DNA from: Burkholderiales bacterium
GTDB taxonomy: Bacteria; Pseudomonadota; Gammaproteobacteria; Burkholderiales; Burkholderiaceae_C
NCBI GenBank assembly: GCA_028868305.1
Contig: JAGWUS010000022.1
Coordinates: 1-55,926 of the forward strand
DNA: 55,926 nucleotides
Direction of reading: 5' to 3'
The notes beneath the pieces are model-generated. The model made no database searches, was not told the DNA's origin, and was given only the letters and a program-made list of their open reading frames with translations. This document shows, piece after piece, positions 16,970-24,708 of the stretch (the first letter of the stretch is position 1; each line of letters begins with the position of its first letter). A program made the position numbers and the translations under genes.

Positions 16970-18601
16970 ATGTCCTTCCTCGAAGAAACCCGCCGCCGCC
17001 GCACCTTTGCCATCATTTCGCACCCGGACGCCGGCAAGACCACGCTGACCGAAAAGCTGCTGCTGTTCTCGGGTGCGATCCAGATCGCCGGCTCGGTCAA
17101 AGCGCGCAAGGCCAGCCGCCACGCCACCTCCGACTGGATGGAGATTGAAAAGCAGCGGGGCATCTCGGTGGCCTCGTCGGTCATGCAAATGGTCTACCGC
17201 GACCACGTCATCAACCTGCTGGACACCCCCGGCCACAAGGATTTCAGCGAGGACACCTACCGCGTACTGACAGCGGTGGACTCGGCGCTGATGGTGATTG
17301 ATGCCGCCAACGGTGTGGAAGCGCAAACGCGCCGCCTGATCGAGGTCTGCCGCCAGCGCGACACCCCCATCATCACCTTCGTCAACAAGATGGACCGCGA
17401 AGTGCGAGAGCCGCTGGATATCCTGGACGAGATCGAACGCGAGCTGGGCATGCCTTGCGTGCCCATGACCTGGCCGGTGGGACAGGGCAAGCTATTCGGC
17501 GGCATCATCAATCTGCGCACCCAGGCCATGACAGTGTTTGAATCGGGCAGCGAGCGCCGCCCGCAGGACTTTGACACTGTGCCCCTGAACGACGCCGATG
17601 CACTGGCCAAGCGCTTTGGCCACGAATGGACCACCGCCATAGAGAGCATGGAGCTGGCCACTGGTGCATCGCCCGCCTGGGACCATGCAGCCTTCCTGGC
17701 CGGCAAGCAGACCCCAGTTTTCTTTGGTTCCGGCGTCAACAACTTTGGTGTGATGGAGGTACTGGACGCGCTGGTCGATCTGGCACCCAACCCGCAAAAA
17801 CGTGTCAGCACTGTGGTGGTCAACAAGCAGCCCGTGGTCAAAGACGTGCAACCCGAAGACGACGCCTTCAGCGGCGTGGTCTTCAAGGTGCAGGCCAATA
17901 TGGACGCCAACCACCGCGACCGCATCGCCTTTGTGCGCATGGCCAGCGGCAAGTACACGCCGGGCATGAAGCTCAAGGTGATGCGCACGGCCAAGGAGCT
18001 GCGCCCCACCAGCGTGGTCACCTTCATGAGCCAGCGCCGCGAGGCGGTGGAAGAGGCCTACGCGGGCGACATTGTGGGCTTCACCACCCACGGCGGCGTG
18101 CAGTTGGGCGACACGATTACCGATGGCAGCGTGAACCTGATGTACACCGGTCTGCCCTTCTTTGCGCCCGAAATGTTCATGACTGTGGTGCTGAAAAACC
18201 CGCTGCGCACCAAGCAGCTGCAGCAGGGCCTGGCCCAGTTGGGCGAAGAAGGTGCTATCCAGGTGTTCAAGCCCGAGATGGGCGGCAACATGCTGCTGGG
18301 CGCGGTCGGTCAACTGCAGTTTGAAGTGGTGCAGCACCGCCTCAAGGGCGAGTACGACGCCGACATCCGCCTGGAAGGCAGCCAGTACACCGGTGCGCGC
18401 TGGATCACGGCCGACACCCCCAAGGAACTGCAGGAGTTTGTGAACGCCTATCCGCAGCGCATGGCGCGTGATGCGGCCGACACCCTGGCCTACCTGTGCA
18501 CCAGTCCCTATGACGTGCGTCTGGCGCAGGAACGCTTCCCCAAGATCCACTTCCATCCACTGCGCGAGCATGCGGGCCTGGCGCTGCAAAGCGCTGGGTA
18601 G
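16970..18601 (+). CDS. prfC: Peptide chain release factor 3
   Basis: GTPase that recycles RF1/RF2 from the ribosome after termination. G1 is HPDAGKTTLTEKLL, G3 DTPGHKDFSEDTYR and G4 NKMDRE. The 543 residues are slightly longer than the enterobacterial protein and cover the translation-factor beta-barrel and the RF3 C-terminal domain. It is divergent from ahcY; there is no strong Shine-Dalgarno before ATG 16970. It is followed by a 7-bp hairpin and a family 1 repeat. Confidence 0.97.
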   Translation: MSFLEETRRRRTFAIISHPDAGKTTLTEKLLLFSGAIQIAGSVKARKASRHATSDWMEIEKQRGISVASSVMQMVYRDHVINLLDTPGHKDFSEDTYRVLTAVDSALMVIDAANGVEAQTRRLIEVCRQRDTPIITFVNKMDREVREPLDILDEIERELGMPCVPMTWPVGQGKLFGGIINLRTQAMTVFESGSERRPQDFDTVPLNDADALAKRFGHEWTTAIESMELATGASPAWDHAAFLAGKQTPVFFGSGVNNFGVMEVLDALVDLAPNPQKRVSTVVVNKQPVVKDVQPEDDAFSGVVFKVQANMDANHRDRIAFVRMASGKYTPGMKLKVMRTAKELRPTSVVTFMSQRREAVEEAYAGDIVGFTTHGGVQLGDTITDGSVNLMYTGLPFFAPEMFMTVVLKNPLRTKQLQQGLAQLGEEGAIQVFKPEMGGNMLLGAVGQLQFEVVQHRLKGEYDADIRLEGSQYTGARWITADTPKELQEFVNAYPQRMARDAADTLAYLCTSPYDVRLAQERFPKIHFHPLREHAGLALQSAG

Positions 18602-18612
18602 ACGTACGGACT

Positions 18613-18633
18613 CACCCGCAGAAATAGCGGGTG
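18613..18633 (+). other. 7-bp hairpin after prfC
   Basis: CACCCGC at 18613-18619 and GCGGGTG at 18627-18633 form a perfect stem with loop AGAAATA, 12 bases after the prfC stop. No T-run follows, so it is at best a weak terminator. It abuts a family 1 repeat whose core contains seven T. Confidence 0.5.
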
Positions 18634-18680
18634 GCCCCTATGCAATGGGCGTCAATCGCTATTTTTTTGATAGTGACTCA
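18631..18680 (+). repeat. Dispersed repeat family 1, copy after prfC
   Basis: Family order seen in reverse: GGCCCCTATGCAATGGGCG (18633-18651) followed by GCTATTTTTTTGATAGT (18658-18674). It fills the space between the convergent prfC and lipoprotein genes and touches the stop codon of the latter. Confidence 0.65.
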
Positions 18681-19751
18681 GGGTTTCACGCCGAATGAAA
18701 AATACCCAGGTCCAGTGCCAAAGTTGTTCCCAGTGTTATTCGCCGTCACCATCAGGCCCGCGCTGCTCTGAATGATGTAGTTGTTATCACCACCGGTCGA
18801 AGTGGCCGTCAGCAAGCCCTGCAGCGGGGTGTTCGCTGCGGCGGCAATGGTGCTGTTGGCTGTGATGACGGTCCCGGCAATGCGCAGAGAGTCTTTGCCG
18901 AAGTCCGTGGTGTTGAGCGTGTAGTTGCCGTCATTCGCAGCCCATGCCGCCTGCGGAGCACCAATCCACAAACCACGCACCCGGCTATTCGGATCGCCCT
19001 GGTCATCCTCACCCACCGCCAGCACGCGAGCGCCACCTGTTCCGGCCAGGAATACCGTACCCCGTCTGATGCTGTTGGCAACCAAGTCGAACCGGTCAGT
19101 ACTGCCAGACTGAAGATTCAAAGTACCACTTCCGGTCGCTGTGACTGACGAGCAGGAACCCACGTTTTTGCAGAAGTACCAGTTGCCGCTGTTATCTATC
19201 ACCATAGTGGCATACGAACTGCGCGTCGTGGCAGTCCCGCCAGCGGTAGGCGTGTCTTTTTGGTAACGCAGCAGGTTGTAGGTGCCAGCCAAGCCGCCCA
19301 GGTTGGTGGCCAGCGTGCTGCCACTGAGCAGGAATACCGGCTGGTCAATGGCACCAATGGTGGCATGCGTCATGCCCGTGGCGCCACCCGGGACAAACCC
19401 AGTGCGCATGGTGGCGCCCCCGGAAGCATCGGCGCACACGCCTGGGGCCGCGCTGTCTGCGATCAGCGTGCGGGCGGTAGACGTTCCGAAGTTGGTGCTG
19501 ATCTGAGCCCCACCGCCCGTCACGCTGGCGGTGCCCACATCGCCATAAAGCCCCACCGCCACCAATCCGCTGCGATTGCCCGTCGAGCAGGCCGTGGATG
19601 ATGACGACGATGCAGATGCCGATGCCGACGCGCTGTCGCCGCCTCCACCGCAGGCGGTGAGCACAAGCCCCGCCGTTGTGGTCAGTCCGGCCATTAGCAG
19701 CCGCGCGGCCTGTGCAGTACGCCATTGTGACGGTTTCCCGATGCGAATCAT
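18678..19751 (-). CDS. Putative lipoprotein of unknown function
   Basis: ATG 19751 with AGGAG 8 bases upstream gives about 357 residues. The N-terminus is a lipoprotein signal: basic start, hydrophobic LLMAGLTTTAGLVL and lipobox LTAC. The mature protein starts with CGGGG and a Ser/Ala-only linker of about 16 residues. The body is rich in Gly, Thr, Ser and Asn with short repeating beta-strand patterns and no catalytic motif I recognise; two Cys pairs (ACSTG...CADA and FCKNVGSCSS) could form disulfides. It should sit in the outer membrane or periplasm. It is divergent from the LuxR regulator. Confidence 0.8.
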   Translation of the reverse strand: MIRIGKPSQWRTAQAARLLMAGLTTTAGLVLTACGGGGDSASASASASSSSSTACSTGNRSGLVAVGLYGDVGTASVTGGGAQISTNFGTSTARTLIADSAAPGVCADASGGATMRTGFVPGGATGMTHATIGAIDQPVFLLSGSTLATNLGGLAGTYNLLRYQKDTPTAGGTATTRSSYATMVIDNSGNWYFCKNVGSCSSVTATGSGTLNLQSGSTDRFDLVANSIRRGTVFLAGTGGARVLAVGEDDQGDPNSRVRGLWIGAPQAAWAANDGNYTLNTTDFGKDSLRIAGTVITANSTIAAAANTPLQGLLTATSTGGDNNYIIQSSAGLMVTANNTGNNFGTGPGYFSFGVKP

Positions 19752-19820
19752 GGAGTCTCCTGTGAAGTGTTTCCGAACCATTATGGGAAACGGTCGCACA
19801 GACCTGCATCCTCCATTTGG

Positions 19821-21053
19821 ATGATTCTTTTTCCCCCTACACTCCAGACACGATTAACAGACCAATACGATGTGAGCGAGGAGTGGCGGGTGCAGGGGCA
19901 ACAAGCGGACAACTGGGAAGAGGCGGTGGGAGACCTTTACGACGCCGTACTCGAGCGGGAGCATCAGTCGCTGCACCGGGCTGTCCAGCGCTTTGAAACA
20001 CTGATAGATTCTGACGGCTGCCACCTGTTCGCCACCAATGATCAGGAGCAGGAGCTGTTCACCGTCTGGACTGGGGAGTTTGCCAACATGGCAACCTTGG
20101 CAAAGCCCTACTACCTTCACTACATGCACATCGACCCACGGCGCACCCATGTGCTTAGCTCACCGGGCCGGGCCTTGCGATGTTCGCAGGTTTTCAATGA
20201 CCGCTATGTCGATCGCAGCGAGTTCTATCAGGACTTCCTGATTCCGATGGGCGCACGATTCGTGGCCGGGGGTGCGCTGAGAACCGGGCCGAACACCAGC
20301 AGCGTGGTGGCGTTCAACCGCACGCTCGGGCGCGAGGACTTCAGCGAAGCCGATACCCGTCTCATCGCGCGTTACTTTCCGCATCTGCAGCGGGCCGTGC
20401 GCATGGCGCTGGAGCCCTCGACCCAGGCCCTGGTGCATGGCACCACCGCCGACATACTCCAGCAGGACGTCGGGGTCTTGGGGGTCGACCGAGCTGGTCG
20501 GGTGCTGTTCATCAACCCGGCAGCACGCCACCGGCTGAGCGAAGCCCGCCATGCCGGTCTGCGCGGCGCACGGCTGCTACCCGACGGACCGCTTGGACAG
20601 GCGTATGCCGCTACCCAGCGGCTACGCCAGCCGCAGGCCTTGCGGCTGCACCACCCCAAGGGCTTGCTGGTCGTTACCGTGTGGCCCGCACCCCAGCGGA
20701 ATATGCACAGTTGGTTGCCGGCGGTCTCGGATGCATCGGACCACGCCCTGCATTGCTGCATGCTGGTGCAACTGGTGCAGCCGGGTCGGCGCCTGACCCA
20801 CCGGCTGCTCATTCAACTGTTCGGACTGACCGCCGCTGAAGCGCGCCTGGCCAAGGAGCTGGTGCAGGGGCTCAGTGTGGAGGCGTACGCCCACAAATTC
20901 AGTGTCAGCGTAGCCACTGTGCGCACCCAGCTGCGCCAGATACTGGCCAAGACCGGCTATGCTCGCCAGCAGGATCTTCTGCGCAACCTTGCGGCATTGC
21001 AATTGCCCCAGCCCGCCCCAGCCAGCGAGACCCCACCCCCATGCAAGCCCTGA
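19821..21053 (+). CDS. LuxR-type helix-turn-helix regulator
   Basis: The last 65 residues form a LuxR/GerE DNA-binding domain (LTAAEARLAKELVQGLSVEAY...VRTQLRQILAKTGYARQ). The 350 residues before it look like a sensory region with a PAS-like stretch around 240-300 (GVLGVDRAGRVLFINPAARHRL). There is no receiver or autoinducer domain I can identify. I start at ATG 19821, which leaves a 69-base divergent promoter region before the lipoprotein gene; a GTG at 19767 is also possible. The next gene starts 13 bases before this stop, so the regulator, HAD phosphatase and MFS exporter form one operon. Confidence 0.85.
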   Translation: MILFPPTLQTRLTDQYDVSEEWRVQGQQADNWEEAVGDLYDAVLEREHQSLHRAVQRFETLIDSDGCHLFATNDQEQELFTVWTGEFANMATLAKPYYLHYMHIDPRRTHVLSSPGRALRCSQVFNDRYVDRSEFYQDFLIPMGARFVAGGALRTGPNTSSVVAFNRTLGREDFSEADTRLIARYFPHLQRAVRMALEPSTQALVHGTTADILQQDVGVLGVDRAGRVLFINPAARHRLSEARHAGLRGARLLPDGPLGQAYAATQRLRQPQALRLHHPKGLLVVTVWPAPQRNMHSWLPAVSDASDHALHCCMLVQLVQPGRRLTHRLLIQLFGLTAAEARLAKELVQGLSVEAYAHKFSVSVATVRTQLRQILAKTGYARQQDLLRNLAALQLPQPAPASETPPPCKP

Positions 21054-21877
21054 CCCACTGGCCCTCGGCCGCGCGACGAGTGATCACCGGCGTGTTCACC
21101 GACATCGACGACACGCTGACCACACACGGCGCCATCACGCCAGACGCGCTGCAGGCACTGGCCGACCTGAAGGCGGCGGGGTTGACCGTCATCGCCATCA
21201 CCGGTCGCCCGATTGGCTGGTGCGAGCCCTTCATGGCAGGCCGTAGTGCCGTGCCATGGCCAGTGGACGCCATGGTGGCCGAGAATGGCGCCGTGGCCTA
21301 CATTTCAAGCAAAAAAGGCCTGCAGCCCGCACCAGACCTGGACAAGCAGCTATCAAAACTGTATCAACAGGACGCCGCCACCCGCGCTGCCAACCAGACT
21401 CGCATGCAGCAGATTGCGGCACGAATCATGTTCGAAGTGCCCGGTGTGTTCCTCACGCGCGACAGCGCAGGGCGCGAAACCGATCTGGCTTTTGACTACA
21501 ACGAATTCACCCGCCAGCCCCCGCAAACCGTGCAGAAGGTCCTCGACGCCCTGCAACGCGCCGGTATGCAGACAACCACGAGCAGCATCCACATCCACGG
21601 CAGTTTTGGCGCCATCAACAAATGGCAGGGAGCGCAGTGGATAGTCCGCGAACTGTTGCAGCGTGATCTGACGAAGGAACTGGACCGCTGGGCCTTTGTC
21701 GGTGACTCGGGCAACGACCAGGCGATGTTTGAACACTTCACCCACAGTATCGGCGTGGCCAACATCGCGCGCTTTGCGCCGCAGATGCAGCACCTGCCGC
21801 GCTATGTGGCACCCAGCGAGCGCGGCGCCGGCTTTGCCGAAGTGGCACGCGCCATTCTGGAAGCGCGCAACGCATGA
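21041..21877 (+). CDS. HAD-superfamily (IIB) phosphatase, MPGP/Cof-like
   Basis: Mg-dependent phosphatase with the HAD motifs FTDIDDTL (motif I, nucleophile Asp), ITGRPIGWC (motif II) and FVGDSGNDQAM (motif IV), and the large IIB cap between II and IV. Layout and length (278) resemble mannosyl-3-phosphoglycerate and sugar phosphatases. The substrate cannot be fixed from sequence; a phosphosugar is likely by family. It overlaps the LuxR gene by 13 bases and the MFS gene by 4, so all three are coupled. Confidence 0.85.
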   Translation: MQALTHWPSAARRVITGVFTDIDDTLTTHGAITPDALQALADLKAAGLTVIAITGRPIGWCEPFMAGRSAVPWPVDAMVAENGAVAYISSKKGLQPAPDLDKQLSKLYQQDAATRAANQTRMQQIAARIMFEVPGVFLTRDSAGRETDLAFDYNEFTRQPPQTVQKVLDALQRAGMQTTTSSIHIHGSFGAINKWQGAQWIVRELLQRDLTKELDRWAFVGDSGNDQAMFEHFTHSIGVANIARFAPQMQHLPRYVAPSERGAGFAEVARAILEARNA

Positions 21878-23067
21878 CGGTCCCCGCTTCCGTTGCGCCG
21901 GTGCCGGGCGCATCGCTGGGCCTGACCGCCATCTTTGTCTCCACCTTCCTGGAACTGGTGTCGCATTTCATGCTGATGCCGCTGCTCTTGCTGCGCATGA
22001 AAGGCGCAGATGTATCCACCACAGTAGCCGGGCTGTTTGCCGCGACTGGCTGGCTGGGTATTTTTGTGATGACGCCGTTTGCCTCCACCCTTGCCAACCG
22101 CCTGGGCCGCCGGCTTGCGATGTGGGTAGCGGGCTCGGTGCTCACGGCATCGGCCCTGCTGTTCACCCTGTCCAATACGCTCTGGGTGTGGTTTGCGCTG
22201 AACCTGGCCTCCGGCATTGCCATGGCGCTGCGCTGGGTACTGGCCGAGGCCCTGATTGCCGAGTTCTGTCCACCCGAACAGCGCGGCCGCTATGTGGGTT
22301 TCTTCCAGACCCTGGTCAGCGCCACCTTCATCATCGGCCCCGCCGCGCTGGTGTGGATGGGCGCGGACAACCCGCACACGCTGTGGGTGGTGGTGGGCTT
22401 CTCGGCGCTGGGTCTGGCGTGGACTGCGTTGATACCCAGGGTGCCGCATGCGCAGGACGCCGATACTGCCCACGTCGGGCTGCAGGGCCTGTGGCAGGCG
22501 TTGCGTGCGCACCCCATCATCATGCTGGCGGGTTTTGTGGGTGGTTTTTTTGAAACCGGCGTCACCTCCATTCTGCCGCTTTACGGCCTGGCACTGGGCC
22601 TGGGCGAGAGTTCAGCGGCACTGCTGGTGTCGGCCAGCGGACTGGGTGGTGTGATCGTCATGCTGCCGGCGGGCATGGTGGCCGACCGCTTTGCCGACCA
22701 GGCCAAAGGGCGGCGCACGCTGATGGTGTTTTTTGCGGCGGTGATGCTGGCCGCCACCTGTGTGTTGCCCTTTGTCGCCAGCACCGCATGGCTGGCCTGG
22801 CCCATCGTGTTCCTGTGGGGCGGTGCTGGCGGCACGCTGTACACCATGGCCATGACCGACATTGGCGCACGCGAAAAAGGCATCACCCTGGTCAACAGCA
22901 CCGCAGTGCTGGTGCTGACCTACACGCTGGGCGGGCTCACGGCCTCTGGCATGTCCGGCGCGCTGATCGACTGGTCGCCGACCGTGGGCTTTCCGCTGGT
23001 GCTGATTGCGGTGGCTGCAGTGGGCTTAGTCGCTCTTGTACGTTCGCGCAACGCGGCAAACCTTTAG
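21874..23067 (+). CDS. MFS exporter
   Basis: About 12 transmembrane segments in 397 residues. The loop 2-3 motif appears as TLANRLGRRLAM, and the second-half equivalent as MVADRFADQAKGRR. Its ATG overlaps the stop of the phosphatase (ATGA). In this operon context a sugar or sugar-phosphate-derived metabolite exporter is plausible, but that is inference. The last 4 bases overlap the convergent HDAC-family gene. Confidence 0.87.
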   Translation: MTVPASVAPVPGASLGLTAIFVSTFLELVSHFMLMPLLLLRMKGADVSTTVAGLFAATGWLGIFVMTPFASTLANRLGRRLAMWVAGSVLTASALLFTLSNTLWVWFALNLASGIAMALRWVLAEALIAEFCPPEQRGRYVGFFQTLVSATFIIGPAALVWMGADNPHTLWVVVGFSALGLAWTALIPRVPHAQDADTAHVGLQGLWQALRAHPIIMLAGFVGGFFETGVTSILPLYGLALGLGESSAALLVSASGLGGVIVMLPAGMVADRFADQAKGRRTLMVFFAAVMLAATCVLPFVASTAWLAWPIVFLWGGAGGTLYTMAMTDIGAREKGITLVNSTAVLVLTYTLGGLTASGMSGALIDWSPTVGFPLVLIAVAAVGLVALVRSRNAANL

Positions 23068-24098
23068 GCAAAGGCCTGCAGCACGTTGACGGCGTTCAGG
23101 CCCACTTCCTCCACCGCGTAGCCCCCTTCAAACACCAGCGCCGTGGGTAAGCCAGCCCGCGCCAGACGTTCGCCCACACGCAGGTAGTCGTCGCTGTTGA
23201 GCTTGAACCCGGAGATGGGGTCGCCTTCGAAGGTGTCAATGCCCAGCGACACCACCATTGCCTCGGCACCGAATGTTGCGATGGCAGACAAAGCTACTTC
23301 CAGCGCCAGCGCCCAGGTGGCGAAATCGGTGCCGCGTGGCAGCGGCAGGTTCAGGTTGGCGCCCAGTCCCGCGCCCATGCCTTTCTCATCGGCATGGCCC
23401 AGGTAGAACGGGTATTCGGTACGCGGATCACCATGGATGCTGGCAAAGAACACATCGGGCCGGTCGTAAAAAATAGCCTGTGTGCCATTGCCGTGGTGGT
23501 AGTCAATGTCCAGCACGGCAACCTTCGTCACACCGCTATTGCGCAAGTGCTGCGCCGCCAGCGCGGCGTTGTTCAGAAAGCAGTAGCCACCGAAAAAGTC
23601 CATTCCCGCATGGTGACCCGGCGGTCGGCTCAGGGCAAAGGCTGCGCGCTCACCCTGCAGCACCTGCTGCGCCGCACTCAGCGCGCAGTCTGCCCCGGCC
23701 CGCGCTGCCACCCAGGTGCCCGCAGTAAACGGCGAGCCGGCATCGTAGGAATATAGCCCCACCTTGGCGGCGAAATTGTCGGGCTCGATGTCAGTGCGGA
23801 AGGTGCGCGTGGGCCAGACGGATGGCAGGATATCTTTGTCTACATTGGTGGGGTCCAGCGCCACCCACTGTTCCCATGCGGTGGCCAGAAAGTTCAGGTA
23901 GCGCGGGCTGTGGATGGCCGTGATGGCGCTGTCGTCAAAAACATGGGGCTGCAGCACAGCGCCCAGTTTGCGCCGGTTCAGTTCGACCAGCACATGGTCG
24001 GCCCGGGCCGGCACCTCGAAGCATGGCACCAGCGCACCGCGGAACATTTCGACCTTGCCCTGGTGTTGGGCGTGCAGGTGGTTGTAGAAGGTTTTCAT
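23064..24098 (-). CDS. Histone deacetylase-family amidohydrolase (acetylpolyamine amidohydrolase-like)
   Basis: Zinc amidohydrolase of the arginase/deacetylase fold, 344 residues. It has RPPGHHAG with the tandem His at 162-163, DIDYHHGNGTQ at 197-207 giving zinc ligands Asp and His, the further Asp in GIDTFEGDP near 287, and the transition-state Tyr in FEGGYAVEE near 326. All catalytic residues are present. Bacterial members remove acetyl groups from acetylpolyamines or similar small amides. No polyamine genes lie beside it. Confidence 0.9.
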   Translation of the reverse strand: MKTFYNHLHAQHQGKVEMFRGALVPCFEVPARADHVLVELNRRKLGAVLQPHVFDDSAITAIHSPRYLNFLATAWEQWVALDPTNVDKDILPSVWPTRTFRTDIEPDNFAAKVGLYSYDAGSPFTAGTWVAARAGADCALSAAQQVLQGERAAFALSRPPGHHAGMDFFGGYCFLNNAALAAQHLRNSGVTKVAVLDIDYHHGNGTQAIFYDRPDVFFASIHGDPRTEYPFYLGHADEKGMGAGLGANLNLPLPRGTDFATWALALEVALSAIATFGAEAMVVSLGIDTFEGDPISGFKLNSDDYLRVGERLARAGLPTALVFEGGYAVEEVGLNAVNVLQAFA

Positions 24099-24111
24099 GG
24101 AAATTTATAGA

Positions 24112-24166
24112 AAAAAGCCATCGGCCAATGAACAACAAGCACGAACAGCTATTAATTCAGTAGCAG
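24112..24166 (+). repeat. Dispersed repeat family 1, copy upstream of HDAC gene
   Basis: AAGCCATCGGCC (24116-24125) and GCTATTAATTCAGTAGC (24148-24164) in reversed family order with CAAGCACGAAC between. It lies in the promoter region between the divergent HDAC gene and the small secreted protein gene, 14 bases from the HDAC start codon. Confidence 0.65.
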
Positions 24167-24270
24167 TCTGCCAAGCAATCTGCGCGCGACTCTGTGACCT
24201 TTGGTTACAAATCGCGTCGTCTTTCAGGCCGACTCAAACGTTAAATTAAGCACCCTTTCGGAGAATTGTG

Positions 24271-24699
24271 ATGAAGAAGCTTTTAATTCTCGCCCTGGCC
24301 GTATGTGCCCTGGTGCCCGCATTCGCACAGACCAGTGTTGGAGTATCCATTGGCATCAACCAGCCGGGCGTGTATGGCCAGATTGATATTGGCAACTACC
24401 CGCCACCACGCCTGTACTACCCCCAACCGGTCATCATCGCACCTGGACCGGTAGCCGTTTATCAGCAACCGATCTATTTGTACGTACCCCCAGGCCAACA
24501 AAGAAACTGGGGCATGCATTGCGCCCGCTACAACGCTTGCGGCCAACCGGTCTATTTCGTGCGGGAAGACTGGGTGCGCGAGCGGTATGAAGAACGTCGG
24601 GGTTACTACGGCCGTGGAGATGACCGTCGCGACTTCCGGGATGAAAGAGGCCATGGCCGCGACCAGCACGGCAGGGGTCGGGACGAACACGACGACTGA
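24271..24699 (+). CDS. Small secreted protein, unknown function
   Basis: 142 residues from ATG 24271, which has CGGAG 7 bases upstream. A clear Sec signal peptide (MKKLLILALAVCALVPAFA/QT) precedes a Pro/Tyr-rich segment, then a short core with WGMHCARYNACGQPVYFVR holding two Cys, and finally a highly charged Arg/Asp/Gly/His tail that is probably disordered. I recall similar short periplasmic proteins in Comamonadaceae without a known role. Its stop lies 9 bases from that of the convergent uvrA. Confidence 0.75.
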   Translation: MKKLLILALAVCALVPAFAQTSVGVSIGINQPGVYGQIDIGNYPPPRLYYPQPVIIAPGPVAVYQQPIYLYVPPGQQRNWGMHCARYNACGQPVYFVREDWVRERYEERRGYYGRGDDRRDFRDERGHGRDQHGRGRDEHDD

Positions 24700-24708
24700 T
24701 TTCCACGC

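Noticed and set aside
21345..21375. AGCTATCAAAACTGTATC resembling the family 1 core inside the HAD gene
   Set aside because: The following GCGCA and GGGGCT blocks are missing, and the codons fit the protein (KQLSKLYQQD) without interruption.
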